Origin: an uncultured delta proteobacterium
GTDB lineage: Bacteria; Desulfobacterota; Desulfovibrionia; Desulfovibrionales; Desulfovibrionaceae
Direction of reading: 5' to 3'
Assembly: GCA_900079685.1 (NCBI GenBank)
Contig: LT599018.1
Span: 303,012-367,011, forward strand
Length of the DNA: 64,000 nt
The first letter of the stretch is position 1. Every line of letters starts with the position of its first letter. Under the pieces are notes generated by a model. That model saw only the letters and a program-made list of their open reading frames with translations. It ran no database searches and was not told the origin of the DNA. The translations under genes were made by a program, and so were the position numbers. Positions 44,042-53,125 of this stretch are shown here, piece after piece.

Positions 44042-45247
44042 ATGCGTGTAGGCGTTGGCTATAGTGAAAATCCGGAAACAGCGGCGGCCGGGCGCCAAGC
44101 GGTATTGAGCGCGCAGGAGCAGGCGGGGCGGAATGATCCGTGCGACATGGTCATGCTCTTTGCAACAGCCCGGCATGACGCCGTGATCCTGCGGCAGGCC
44201 GTTGCGGATATCGTCGGCGAGGCCGTGCCCGTCGTCGGCGGGGGCGCTATCGGCGCCATCACCAACGACGCTTACGGATACGCGGGCGACCAGATCGTGC
44301 TGGCTCTTCTCTGGCTGGAAGGTTCCCGCTGCGATATCGTTACCGAAGGCGGCCTCACCGGCAGTGAGGCGGAGGTTGGCCGCCGCCTGGGACGGGCCCT
44401 GGCCTCGCGGGGGGTGACGAAGGATTCCCAGGTCCTGTTATTTTATGATGCCATCGACCGCACCCAGGGGGGCATGCGGATGGTCATGGCAACCTACCTC
44501 CTCGCGGCGATGGAAGAAAGCCTCGGTTTCCTGCCGGATCTGAACGGCGCGGGCATGCAGGGCGACTATCTGTGCACGCCCACCCGCCAGTGGCTGGGCG
44601 ACAAGGTCGGGGAGCATTCCGCGCTGGCCCTTGTCTTCAGCGGGGCCGTCCGCGTCGATTCGATCATCATGCACGGTTGCCGCCCCGCGACCGCGTACTA
44701 CACGGTGACCAAAGCCGACAGGCAGACAATCCTCGAAATAAACGGCGAACCCGCGTTGCTCTTCATGGAGAAGCTGCTGGGAGAAGCCGTTCCGCCGGAA
44801 AAATATCCTTTTTTTTTTATTTTGGGCGTCAACAGAGGCGAAAAATGGGGCGAATTTGACGCGAACAACTACGCCAGCCGTCTGTGCCTTGCCATTGACA
44901 AGGAAAGGAACGGCATCGTCATGTTTGAGCCGGACATGGTCACGGGAACGGAGTTCCAGATCATGTACCGCAGCCTGAATCTCGATTACATGGCCCCTGA
45001 GATGGAACGCCTTTTCAGTTCCCTCAAAGACCGCGAGCCGGTTTTCGCCCTGTACATCGACTGCGGCGGGCGGGCAGCGGGGTTTGGCGGGACGGATATG
45101 GAAGACGCTGTCGTCGTTCAGAACGCCGTCGCGGGCAGGGTTCCGCTTCTGGGTATGTATACCGGAGTGGAAATAGCGGCCGTGCAAGGGCGGCCGCGGA
45201 GTCTTGATTGGACGGGCGTGTTCTGCCTGTTTAGTGTGCCGAAATGA
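44042..45247 (+). CDS. FIST-domain sensor protein
   Basis: This 401-residue protein begins MRVGVGYSENPETAAAGRQAV. The N-terminal FIST block includes DMVMLFATARHD, VVGGGAIGAITNDAYGYAGDQIVLALL, and the FIST_C part includes YYTVTKADRQTILEINGEPALLFMEKLL, PFFFILGVNRG and FALYIDCGGRAAGF. FIST proteins bind small ligands, probably amino acids, and pass the signal to a partner kinase or cyclase. GGGGGAG precedes the ATG at 44042; the longer frame to 43928 is rejected. Its stop overlaps the next start (ATGA), so the hybrid histidine kinase downstream is very likely its output partner. Confidence 0.88.
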   Translation: MRVGVGYSENPETAAAGRQAVLSAQEQAGRNDPCDMVMLFATARHDAVILRQAVADIVGEAVPVVGGGAIGAITNDAYGYAGDQIVLALLWLEGSRCDIVTEGGLTGSEAEVGRRLGRALASRGVTKDSQVLLFYDAIDRTQGGMRMVMATYLLAAMEESLGFLPDLNGAGMQGDYLCTPTRQWLGDKVGEHSALALVFSGAVRVDSIIMHGCRPATAYYTVTKADRQTILEINGEPALLFMEKLLGEAVPPEKYPFFFILGVNRGEKWGEFDANNYASRLCLAIDKERNGIVMFEPDMVTGTEFQIMYRSLNLDYMAPEMERLFSSLKDREPVFALYIDCGGRAAGFGGTDMEDAVVVQNAVAGRVPLLGMYTGVEIAAVQGRPRSLDWTGVFCLFSVPK

Positions 45248-47460
45248 AAGACGAGACCACCGTATGTCCCCCTTCCGGGGAACTGGAAGAATTGCGCCGC
45301 GAGGTCGCGTACCTGCGCCGTTTGTCCGGGCAGACCATCGCCAAAATGTTGCAGCTTGACGCCGAGTCCATCAGCATCCGCCACGAGCTTGAGCAAAAAC
45401 GGCGGGGTTTCAAATTGATGGCGGAACTCGCCGGTTCGCTGGGGAAACACGTTGACCACACCAGTTTGTTCGTCGCCGTCAGCCGCCGCCTGAACGCCGC
45501 CCTCGGCATGCAGCGCACCGCCGTGCTGACGCCCGGACCGGACGGCCTGTTCAATCCGGCGGTGCTGCAAGGCTATTCCCCGGAGGAGGAAGCGGCTCTC
45601 GCCGTTTGCAGCCTGGAATTGCCCCCCGAATTTTTACGGCCGGACCTTCCGGTATTGATTACCGGCGTGGACGGTGCCGACCGCTTTGCTTCGTTGCGGG
45701 AAACGCTCGGGCTGCCGTTCCTGATCGCCTCCCCGGTTTTTCTGCAAAACGTTCCGGTCGCCGTTCTTATCACCGGTCGCCTTTTGGAACAGCAGCCGTA
45801 CATGCCTCCGTTGGGGCGGAGCGATGTGGAAACGGTGCAGACGGTCGCCTCGCACCTGGCGACGTTGCTTGCCGCGCGGCTGCTGGTCGAAGACGAGCAG
45901 CGGACAAAGATCATGCTGGATGCCATGCCGCACTGCTGCAATTTTTGGGATGAAAACCACAATAATATCGATTGCAACGAAGCCGCCGCCCGGTTGTTCG
46001 AACTTGGCAGCAAGGTGGAGTATCTGGAGCGGTTCAATGAACTGTCGCCGGAATATCAGCCCTGCGGCCGCCTTTCCGCCGAGCTTGCCGCGGAAAGAAT
46101 CCATGAGGCTTTTACCGAAGGGTACTGCCGCTTCGAGTGGATGCACCAAAAGCTGAACGGGGAGCCCGTTCCCGCGGAAATTACGCTTGTCCGGGTCCGG
46201 TGGGGCAAAGGGTTCATTGTCGTGGGCTACACCCGCGACCTGCGGGAGCAGAGGGCCATGCAGACCGCCGTGGAGAGAACGCAGCGCGAGCTGCTCAAGG
46301 CCCGCGACGTGGCGGAAAAGAGCGCCAGGGCAAAGAGCGAATTTCTGGCTAATATGAGCCATGAGATCCGCACGCCCATGAATGCCGTACTCGGCATGAC
46401 CTATCTGCTCGGGCGGACGGATCTTACGGAAAAACAGCGGGGATATCTGAACCAGACCGAACATTCGGCGAATCTTCTTTTACGCGTCATCAACGATATT
46501 TTAGATTTTTCCAAACTCGACGCCGGGAAAATGCACCTTGAAACGGTGGAGTTTTCCCTGCGCAAACTGATGCGGAACGTGCATGATATCGTGCGGGCGG
46601 AGGCGGACGCGAAGTCCCTTCACCTGTACTCCAATATTGATGACGCGGCGGTGGACGCCTTGATCGGGGACCCGTCGCGGCTGGAGCAGGTACTGCTCAA
46701 CTTTACCAGTAATGCCATCAAGTTCACGCCTTCTCGCGGGAAGGTGTCCGTCAGGGTCCGGCAGCAATCGCTGTCGCCTGACAGGGCGGAATTGCAGTTT
46801 ACGGTGCAGGATACCGGGATAGGAATGACGCCGGAACAGGTTGCGAATCTTTTTTTGCCCTTCAGCCAGGTCGATACCTCGTCAACCCGGCGGTACGGCG
46901 GGACCGGGCTCGGCCTTGCGGTCAGCCGGTGCCTGGTCGAGCTTATGGGCGGCGCAATTTCGTGCTCCAGCCATGAGGGCGAGGGCAGTTCCTTTACCTT
47001 TGTTCTCACGTTGCCGTTGGCGAACAAGGCAAAATCCGCCGATGACGGTTCCGGGGAAACGGGAGATGATGCCGGTTCCCTGCGCGGCATGCGCGTGCTG
47101 CTGGCCGAGGACAATGAGATCAACCAGATGATAGCCCAGGAGCTTCTGGCGGCCAAAGGCGTCGTTGTGGGCACCGTCGCGACCGGGCAGGAAGCGCTGA
47201 ACGTTCTGGCCGAAGAGAGTTTCGACCTGGTCCTTATGGATATTCAGATGCCTGAAATGGACGGGCTGACGGCCACCATGTGCATACGGACGAACCCCTT
47301 GCACAAGGATCTGCCGATAATCGCCATGACCGCGCACGCCATGAGCGGCGACCGGGAAACCAGCCTGAAAAGCGGTATGAATGACCATCTGACAAAGCCC
47401 ATAGATCCGGAATTGCTGTACGCCGCTTTGCGGCGGTGGGATATGCGTTCCCGGGCTTGA
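45244..47460 (+). CDS. Hybrid sensor histidine kinase with receiver domain
   Basis: This 738-residue protein has, in order: a short coiled coil (1-50); a GAF-like domain (about 65-215); a PAS-like domain (about 225-340); HisKA with phospho-acceptor H373 in NMSHEIRTPMNAV; HATPase (NFTSNAIKFTP; DTGIGMTPEQ; YGGTGLGLAVSRCLVELMGG); and a receiver with D666 in LVLMDIQMPEMDG and K in LTKPIDPE. There is no membrane helix, so it senses in the cytoplasm. It overlaps the FIST gene by 4 bp, suggesting the FIST protein supplies the signal. No separate response regulator follows, so the output may go through a phosphotransfer protein elsewhere. Confidence 0.93.
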   Translation: MKDETTVCPPSGELEELRREVAYLRRLSGQTIAKMLQLDAESISIRHELEQKRRGFKLMAELAGSLGKHVDHTSLFVAVSRRLNAALGMQRTAVLTPGPDGLFNPAVLQGYSPEEEAALAVCSLELPPEFLRPDLPVLITGVDGADRFASLRETLGLPFLIASPVFLQNVPVAVLITGRLLEQQPYMPPLGRSDVETVQTVASHLATLLAARLLVEDEQRTKIMLDAMPHCCNFWDENHNNIDCNEAAARLFELGSKVEYLERFNELSPEYQPCGRLSAELAAERIHEAFTEGYCRFEWMHQKLNGEPVPAEITLVRVRWGKGFIVVGYTRDLREQRAMQTAVERTQRELLKARDVAEKSARAKSEFLANMSHEIRTPMNAVLGMTYLLGRTDLTEKQRGYLNQTEHSANLLLRVINDILDFSKLDAGKMHLETVEFSLRKLMRNVHDIVRAEADAKSLHLYSNIDDAAVDALIGDPSRLEQVLLNFTSNAIKFTPSRGKVSVRVRQQSLSPDRAELQFTVQDTGIGMTPEQVANLFLPFSQVDTSSTRRYGGTGLGLAVSRCLVELMGGAISCSSHEGEGSSFTFVLTLPLANKAKSADDGSGETGDDAGSLRGMRVLLAEDNEINQMIAQELLAAKGVVVGTVATGQEALNVLAEESFDLVLMDIQMPEMDGLTATMCIRTNPLHKDLPIIAMTAHAMSGDRETSLKSGMNDHLTKPIDPELLYAALRRWDMRSRA

Positions 47461-47521
47461 GCCGCAGGGGAATAACGAAAAACACCGGGGACGGCGTTTT
47501 TCGCTCGGGCGTTTTTACTCT

Positions 47522-47773
47522 TCAGTGCTTGCTCAGTCTGCGCCGTTCTTCTGCTATCATCTTGAGAAAGTCGATGAATGGCGTGTTGAAACTTTCGGCG
47601 AGCCAATAGAGGGAGTGCAACGTCACCCCGCGCGTACCGGCTTCAAGTTGCGCTATTTGCGATCGCGAGGTTTTTGCAAAGCCCGCAAGCTGCTCTTGCG
47701 TGAATCGTGACTTTTTCCGCAGTGCTTTGACGATGTTGGCGACGGCTTCATTTATATGGGGTGCGTTTTCCAT
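47522..47773 (-). CDS. XRE-family helix-turn-helix regulator
   Basis: This 83-residue protein has a Cro/C1-type fold: ANIVKALRKKSRFTQEQLAGFAKTSRSQIAQLEAGTRGVTLHSLYWLAESFNTPFIDFLKMI. It is little more than the DNA-binding domain. It is divergent from the CI-like gene at 47875, sharing an AT-rich intergenic region with several GTAC strings, and convergent with the hybrid kinase gene. Confidence 0.85.
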   Translation of the reverse strand: MENAPHINEAVANIVKALRKKSRFTQEQLAGFAKTSRSQIAQLEAGTRGVTLHSLYWLAESFNTPFIDFLKMIAEERRRLSKH

Positions 47774-47874
47774 ATGACCAGCTTATAGAAGTCGGCACAA
47801 CAACTGAGTACATTTTCTTGTACAAATACGTACTTTCTTTTATAATTTTTGCGTACTTTTAGCATTTGCAGCAT

Positions 47875-48249
47875 ATGACCACCATGTCCGATCCCAGCAA
47901 TAGTTTTGAAAGACAAATGCGGCGAGTCTACGCGATAACGGGCGCCAGGACACAAGTCGAATTGGCGGCCCTGCTTGATATTAAGCAATCCACAATCGCG
48001 AATTCAAAAAAGCGGCGTAACGTTCCGGACCGTTGGCTGATACGCCTGCTTTGCCGGCTGAACGTGAACCCGGACTGGATACTGACCGGCAAAGGCACGC
48101 GCTATTTGGCCGTCGCGAGCGATGCCGGTGTTGGGGATGCGCTGGGAGTCCTCCGCAATTTCCCCACCAGAGCGCTTGTTGAGGAGCTCCTGCGAAGAAT
48201 TGACACACTGGAACGGGACAGAAAGATATTAGAAAGTTTGGGGAGATAG
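47875..48249 (+). CDS. CI-repressor-like helix-turn-helix protein
   Basis: This 124-residue protein starts at ATG 47875 (MTTMSDPSNSFERQ) or 47884; TTG 47866 is less likely. The domain ERQMRRVYAITGARTQVELAALLDIKQSTIANSKKRRNVPDRWLIRLLCRLNVNPDWILTGKGTRYL is the bacteriophage CI-type DNA-binding fold common in Desulfovibrio genomes. The C-terminal helix (LVEELLRRIDTLERDRKILESL) may make dimers. There is no LexA-like peptidase domain, so it is not cleaved on DNA damage. A terminator follows. Confidence 0.82.
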   Translation: MTTMSDPSNSFERQMRRVYAITGARTQVELAALLDIKQSTIANSKKRRNVPDRWLIRLLCRLNVNPDWILTGKGTRYLAVASDAGVGDALGVLRNFPTRALVEELLRRIDTLERDRKILESLGR

Positions 48250-48274
48250 CGCTTTTTAGAATATATAGGGAAAC

Positions 48275-48309
48275 GGAGCAGGGCGCGTGAGGCGGTCCTG
48301 CTCCTTTTA
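48275..48309 (+). terminator. Terminator after the CI-like gene
   Basis: GGAGCAGG (48275-48282) pairs with CCTGCTCC (48297-48304), followed by TTTTATTTT. Confidence 0.85.
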
Positions 48310-48335
48310 TTTTCTGCATGGGCGGCGGCGCGTGG

Positions 48336-48458
48336 TCAGCCCAGTTTGGCGCCCTTGGCCACCTTGTGACGCGGCGCAACCAGGACCACTCCTTCCTCGG
48401 CGTACACGCCGAGGACCAAAACTTCCGAGGAAAACCCCGCAATCCGGCGCGGCGGGCA
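48336..48458 (-). pseudogene. csaA: 3' remnant of csaA-like tRNA-binding protein gene
   Basis: On the minus strand, about 40 codons read GCPPRRIAGFSSEVLVLGVY and then AEEGVVLVAPRHKVAKGAKLG before a stop. This matches the end of CsaA-type tRNA-binding proteins (NFPPRxIxxFxSEVLVLG and a final PxGxKxG-like ending). Upstream the frame loses similarity and meets a stop (TGA at about 48487-48489), so only the 3' part is left. The rest of 48310-48556 shows nothing else. Confidence 0.5.
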
Positions 48459-48556
48459 TCCCGTTGTGGAGCCAGATTGGCAAAATCACAGGCGTTTGCC
48501 AAGCATATGTTTTCCCATTGTGTCCCAACGCGTTTTATGGCGGAAACAGGCGCGCG

Positions 48557-49933
48557 TCACATGGGGCGCGCCGCCGCCAGAAAGAGAACGTGCAGCGCCA
48601 CGGTGATAACCGTAAATACGGAGCCGCCGGCCTTTGCCGGGAGCAGGGCGTGCTTGAGGTAAATGGCGTTACGCGGGCAGGCCCCCATGCAATCGCGGCA
48701 CAACGAACAGGTGAGGGCGGCCTGTCCGCGCTCCCGGCAGGGGGCGTCCAGGGCCCGGTACGCACAAACTTTTTCGCAACTCCCGCAGCCGTTGCAGCGG
48801 GCTGGGTCTATCCGGAGCCGCCACGAAGACAGTATGCCCAACAGGTTGACCACCAGCCCCATGGGGCAAAACGCCGTGCAATGGACCATGCCCGTATAGC
48901 GCCGTGAAACGAACAGCATGACGACGAGACTTCCGGCTGTGAAGAGCGCCACAAGGCCGAGTGTGAGCATTGCCGGTGCGCCGCGGTACCGCAGAATCAG
49001 GGCGGATGCGAGCCCGAGCAGTAAAATGGCGGCCCTGCCGTGCCGTATTGCCGTTTCCATCATCGGCCGCGCTTTTTTAACCGGCTTGCCGGACCCGGCG
49101 ACGGCCTCAATGGAGCCGAAGTAGCACAGCATGCTGCACCACGCGCTGCCCGCGAGCAGCGTCGCCGCCAGCACCAGAAAGGGCATCATGGTGAAGGAGC
49201 CGCGATATGCCGGAGCGAACAGGATAAATGCGGGAACCGGCACATGGGGCGTTCCCGGGAGGGTCATGCCGGGAATGCCCGCAAGGCCGAGAGCGAGTTG
49301 CCCGAAAAAGACGGCGGTGAACAGAAACCATACGATTTTACGGGTTTTCCGGCTCGTGCGGGGATTGTTCAGTTTACCGGCAATGTACCCGGCATACCAG
49401 GACAGCAGAAATATCTGAATACTGCCCCAGGCCGGGAAAAGCCGCTCCAGCAGAAGGATGTCCGGCCTGCCCCACCGCAGGCCATAGAGCGCCAGGAACG
49501 TCAGCGTAAAGGCGGCAGCCCGGGTGAGCGCCGGTTCAGCCGGGGTCGCCCGGCCCCGGCGGGCGGCTTTCGCCAGCGTGTGGGACGCGGCCAGCGCGGT
49601 CAGGGCCGCGACAACGCCGAGAATCGCCGCACCCCGCGCCCAGGGCGCGCCCATGGCCGCGCGCAGCATGACCAGCGATTGCACGGCGGTTCCCCATTCC
49701 CAGACGCCCCAGACCAGCGCCGTTCCCACGGCGTATGTTTTCCAGGCGGCCCCGCTGCCGTGGAAGAGGATGAGCCCGGCAAGACAGAGGACGGCAGCGG
49801 TGTTTCCCGCACGGAAATAATGCGCCCCCAGTATGATAATGATAAGCAGAACCCCGGCCCAGGCCAGGGCTTCGCCCACCGTGAAGGTTTTTTCGAGAGC
49901 GTTCCGGCTCTCTCCGATAGTCGTTTGTCCCAC
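48557..49933 (-). CDS. Membrane-bound 4Fe-4S polyferredoxin (NapH-like)
   Basis: This protein of about 458 residues has roughly ten membrane helices and a C-terminal ferredoxin domain with two cluster motifs, CNGCGSCEKVC and CSLCRDCMGACP. Additional cysteine pairs, SAWCSMLC and HCTAFCPMG, lie in loops as in NapH/YccM/RdxA-type proteins. It probably moves electrons between the quinone pool and a periplasmic or cytoplasmic reductase. The start is GTG 49933 with AAGGAG six bases before; TTG 49939 is too close. It is divergent from hcp and near nrf genes, so a role in nitrosative-stress electron flow is an inference. Confidence 0.8.
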   Translation of the reverse strand: MGQTTIGESRNALEKTFTVGEALAWAGVLLIIIILGAHYFRAGNTAAVLCLAGLILFHGSGAAWKTYAVGTALVWGVWEWGTAVQSLVMLRAAMGAPWARGAAILGVVAALTALAASHTLAKAARRGRATPAEPALTRAAAFTLTFLALYGLRWGRPDILLLERLFPAWGSIQIFLLSWYAGYIAGKLNNPRTSRKTRKIVWFLFTAVFFGQLALGLAGIPGMTLPGTPHVPVPAFILFAPAYRGSFTMMPFLVLAATLLAGSAWCSMLCYFGSIEAVAGSGKPVKKARPMMETAIRHGRAAILLLGLASALILRYRGAPAMLTLGLVALFTAGSLVVMLFVSRRYTGMVHCTAFCPMGLVVNLLGILSSWRLRIDPARCNGCGSCEKVCAYRALDAPCRERGQAALTCSLCRDCMGACPRNAIYLKHALLPAKAGGSVFTVITVALHVLFLAAARPM

Positions 49934-49995
49934 GGACAACTCCTTTCCCGCCGGTCTTTTTCGTTTTCATTTCCTTACCCCCTGCCGTGGTAAAA

Positions 49996-50021
49996 AACTC
50001 CCCTGTTCTAACGGGGTAGTT
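49996..50021. promoter_or_regulatory. Imperfect dyad in the hcp promoter region
   Basis: AACTCCCC and GGGGTAGTT flank TGTTCTAAC in the divergent region before hcp. It may be a site for a nitrosative-stress regulator, but it does not match the HcpR palindrome as I know it. Confidence 0.35.
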
Positions 50022-50084
50022 ATACTGTTCCCATGAGGCTATAGTCCGACAAAACCGCATGAATAGGCGGTGAAGGAGAAAATC

Positions 50085-51713
50085 ATGTACTGCAATCAAT
50101 GTGAACAGACCGCTCAGGGCATCGCCTGCACCAAGCAGGGCGTCTGCGGCAAAACAGCTGATATCGCCGCTCTTCAGGATCTTATCGTCTATGCCGCCCG
50201 TGGACTTTCTCTCGCGGCCCTGGCCGCGGAAGCGAAAGGGATCGACACGAACGCCGCCGGCAGGCTGTGCGCCGCCGCGTTGTTCGCGACCGTCACCAAC
50301 GTGAACTTTGACAAGGACCCGCTGCTCGCCGTCCTGCGCCAGACCGTGGCCGAAAGGGACAAGCTTGCGCAGGCAGCCGGGCTCGCGGCCGATCTGCCCG
50401 TGATGAAGTTCAAACCGGCCCAGGATGAAACGGCCCTGCTCGCGCAGGCGGAAATCGCCTCCGTCACCAAACTGGCGGAAAATCCCGATTGCAACTCCCT
50501 GGCCCAGACCGTGCTGTACGGCCTGAAGGGAACCGCCGCTTACGCCGACCATGCCGCCATCCTGGGGCACGAGAGCCCGGCGTTGTACACGGCCATGTTC
50601 AAACTGCTCACGTTCGGTTTTGACGGCGCCACTCCCTCGCTGGAAGATTGGGTGACCGCGGCCATGGATTGCGGCAAGGCCAATTTGCTGGCCATGGAAC
50701 TGCTCGATGCCGCCAACACCGGAACCTACGGCCATCCCGAACCCACCGAAGTTTCCTTGAGGCCCAGGCCCGGCAAGGCTATCCTCGTCTCCGGCCACGA
50801 TTTGAAGGACCTGTTCGTCCTGCTGCAACAGACCGAAGGCAAGGGTGTCAACATTTATACCCACGGGGAAATGCTGCCCGCCCACGCGTATCCCGGCCTT
50901 AAAAAATTCCCGCACTTCGCCGGGCATTTCGGCACGGCGTGGCAGAACCAGGCCAAGGAATTCCCGCAATTCCCCGGCGCCATCCTGTTTACGACCAACT
51001 GTATCCAGCGGCCCTCGGACTCCTATAAGGCCAACGTGTTCACCACGGGCCTCGTCGGCTGGCCCGGCGTCGCCCACGTGAAAAACGGCGACTTCGGCCC
51101 GGTGATCGACTACGCGCTCGCCCAGAAAGGCTTTACGGAAGAAAGCGCGGCCCAGTTCCCCGAGGCCAAGGTGCTGGTCGGGTTCGGCCGCAACACGGTC
51201 CTCGGCGTGGCGGGTACGGTGGTGGACGCGGTGAAATCCGGCGCCATCAAGCATTTCTTCCTGGTCGGCGGGTGCGACGGCGCACGGCCCGGCCGCAACT
51301 ACTACACGGAATTCGTGGAAAAAACCCCGGCCGACACCATGGTGCTTACCCTGGCTTGCGGCAAGTTCCGTTTCTTCGACAAGCAACTCGGCAGCATCGG
51401 CGGCATTCCCCGCCTGCTGGACGTCGGCCAGTGCAACGACGCCTACAGCGCCGTGAAGATCGCCCTGGCGCTCGCGGACGCCTTCAAGTGCGGCGTCAAC
51501 GATCTGCCCTTGTCTCTGGTCCTTTCCTGGTACGAGCAGAAGGCCGTGGCCATTCTGCTGTCGCTCCTGGCGCTCGGCGTCAAAGGCGTGCGGCTCGGCC
51601 CCAGCCTGCCCGCGTTCCTGTCCCCCGCCGTGCTGCAGGTGCTGGTTTCCACGTTTGACATAAAGCCCATCGGCACGCCGGACGAAGATTTGAAAGCCAT
51701 CCTCGGCGCGTGA
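50085..51713 (+). CDS. hcp: Hybrid cluster protein Hcp (hydroxylamine/NO reductase)
   Basis: This 542-residue cytoplasmic iron-sulfur protein has the N-terminal motif C3-x2-C6-x8-C15-x5-C21 (YCNQCEQTAQGIACTKQGVC) that binds the first cluster, typical of class I Hcp from sulfate reducers. Hybrid-cluster ligands lie in blocks such as NIYTHGEMLPAHAYP, LFTTNCIQRP, FFLVGGCDGARPGRNYY, LACGKFRFF and VGQCNDAYSAVKIALALA. It reduces hydroxylamine in vitro and nitric oxide in vivo. GAAGGAG precedes the ATG at 50085; the GTG at 50070 is rejected. The next gene is the usual ferredoxin partner. Confidence 0.97.
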   Translation: MYCNQCEQTAQGIACTKQGVCGKTADIAALQDLIVYAARGLSLAALAAEAKGIDTNAAGRLCAAALFATVTNVNFDKDPLLAVLRQTVAERDKLAQAAGLAADLPVMKFKPAQDETALLAQAEIASVTKLAENPDCNSLAQTVLYGLKGTAAYADHAAILGHESPALYTAMFKLLTFGFDGATPSLEDWVTAAMDCGKANLLAMELLDAANTGTYGHPEPTEVSLRPRPGKAILVSGHDLKDLFVLLQQTEGKGVNIYTHGEMLPAHAYPGLKKFPHFAGHFGTAWQNQAKEFPQFPGAILFTTNCIQRPSDSYKANVFTTGLVGWPGVAHVKNGDFGPVIDYALAQKGFTEESAAQFPEAKVLVGFGRNTVLGVAGTVVDAVKSGAIKHFFLVGGCDGARPGRNYYTEFVEKTPADTMVLTLACGKFRFFDKQLGSIGGIPRLLDVGQCNDAYSAVKIALALADAFKCGVNDLPLSLVLSWYEQKAVAILLSLLALGVKGVRLGPSLPAFLSPAVLQVLVSTFDIKPIGTPDEDLKAILGA

Positions 51714-51724
51714 CGGAAGTGGCG

Positions 51725-51754
51725 GAGAGCGCTCCCGCCAGCGGGAGCGCTCTC
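51725..51754 (+). repeat. 14-bp intercistronic hairpin between hcp and its ferredoxin gene
   Basis: GAGAGCGCTCCCGC and its exact complement (51741-51754) form a nearly loopless stem 12 bases after the hcp stop. It has no long T-run, so it may protect or partly end the hcp message and lower expression of the next genes. Confidence 0.6.
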
Positions 51755-51790
51755 CTTGTAAAAAAGCATGCTTTGGAAGGGGAAGCATAC

Positions 51791-52540
51791 GTGATCAGAA
51801 AAATTATCAAAATCGACGCGGCAAAATGCAACAGTTGCGGCGAATGCGTGACAGCCTGCCATGAAGGGGCCATCGGCATGGATAACGGCAAAGCGGTCCT
51901 TCTCCGGGACGATTATTGCGACGGCCTGGGAGACTGTCTGCCCGCCTGCCCGACAGGGGCGATCACGTTTGAGGAGCGGGAGGCGCTCGCCTATGACGAA
52001 GTTGCCGTGCTCAGCAATCTCAAAAGCAAGACGTTCAAGGAATTGTCGCGCGATTACCTGAAGCATCTGAAAACGCCGTCTCTTTCCTCCAAAAAGCGGA
52101 ACCGGCTGGACCGCGAGCGGAAATCCTGCCTCGGGCAATGGCCGGTTCAGATACGGCTCGTGTCCGCGCACGCGGCCTTTTTCAAAGACGCCGACCTGCT
52201 TGTGGCCGCTGATTGCTGCGCCTATGCGTATGGCGATTTTCACAACGAATTCATGCCGGGACGCGTGGTGCTGATCGGCTGCCCGAAGCTGGACGCGGTA
52301 TGCTATACGGAAAAAATCGCGGAAATACTGGCGCAGAACGATGTGCGTTCGGTGACGGTCGCCCGGATGAGCGTTCCCTGCTGCGGCGGTATTGAGCAGG
52401 CCGTGAAAAACGCGATTTCCTCGTCCCGCAAAGCCGTTCCCTGCGTGGTGCGGGTCATTTCGCCGCAGGGCATGCTTGCTCCTGAAACGCCGTCCCACAT
52501 GAACCCGGATGAACACGATGTGCACGCCGTCTGCAAATAG
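51791..52540 (+). CDS. Ferredoxin partner of Hcp
   Basis: This 249-residue protein starts at GTG 51791 (GGAAGGGGAAG upstream). The first 60 residues hold two 4Fe-4S motifs, CNSCGECVTACHEG and CDGLGDCLPACPTG. The C-terminal 150 residues contain further cysteines (LVAADCCAYAYGDF, LIGCPKLDAVCY, SVPCCGGIEQAV), a fused domain often found next to hcp in anaerobes. It probably gives electrons to Hcp. It overlaps the CBS gene by 32 bp. Confidence 0.9.
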   Translation: MIRKIIKIDAAKCNSCGECVTACHEGAIGMDNGKAVLLRDDYCDGLGDCLPACPTGAITFEEREALAYDEVAVLSNLKSKTFKELSRDYLKHLKTPSLSSKKRNRLDRERKSCLGQWPVQIRLVSAHAAFFKDADLLVAADCCAYAYGDFHNEFMPGRVVLIGCPKLDAVCYTEKIAEILAQNDVRSVTVARMSVPCCGGIEQAVKNAISSSRKAVPCVVRVISPQGMLAPETPSHMNPDEHDVHAVCK

Positions 52541-53120
52541 ACCGCTGCCGCCGTTGTCCGAAGAGGATATCCTGCGGGGGATGGAAGCGTTGCACGGGTA
52601 TGTGGACCTCACTCCCCAGGATTTCAGGGCGCTGTACACGAACGTCCGCGCATTGGCGTATGAGCGCTTTTTGCGGGAACGGACGGCGGCGGACATCATG
52701 ACGAGCCCGGTCGTCACCGTCAGGGAGAGCAGCTCCGTCGGCGAGTGCATCGGCCTGCTGGCGGAACGGGGAATTTCCGGCGCGCCCGTGGTGAACGCGC
52801 AGGGAGCCATGGTGGGGATCGTTTCGGAAAAAGACATTTTGCGCCTGTTGGGCAAACGGCCCGAAACGCACCTGATGCGGCTCATCGACGACAGTACCCG
52901 CCAGCCGTTGCAGCCTTCTCCCGCGCTGCTGCACGCAAGGGTCGCCACGATCATGTCCGCGCCGGTTGTGGCCGCCGGTCCGGAAACACCCCTGGACGAA
53001 CTGGCCAGAATCTTCGGCAGGCACGCCATCAACCGGCTGCCCGTGACGGACGAACACGGCGCGGTACTGGGCATCATCACACGCGCGGACATGATCCGCG
53101 CCATTTCCGAACTGGCGTAA
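52509..53120 (+). CDS. Two-CBS-domain protein
   Basis: This protein of about 203 residues starts at ATG 52509 or 52518, inside the ferredoxin gene end. The N-terminal part is helical (LSEEDILRGMEALHGYVDLTPQDF). Two CBS motifs follow, around residues 60-120 (ADIMTSPVVTVRESSSVGECIGLL; GAPVVNAQGAMVGIVSEKDIL) and 140-200 (ATIMSAPVVAAGPETPLDELARIF; RLPVTDEHGAVLGIITRADMI). CBS pairs bind adenine nucleotides and control partner proteins. The next gene encodes an HPP-family membrane protein; many homologues are fused to CBS domains, so the two likely act together. Confidence 0.88.
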   Translation: MNTMCTPSANRPLPPLSEEDILRGMEALHGYVDLTPQDFRALYTNVRALAYERFLRERTAADIMTSPVVTVRESSSVGECIGLLAERGISGAPVVNAQGAMVGIVSEKDILRLLGKRPETHLMRLIDDSTRQPLQPSPALLHARVATIMSAPVVAAGPETPLDELARIFGRHAINRLPVTDEHGAVLGIITRADMIRAISELA

Positions 53121-53125
53121 TCGCA

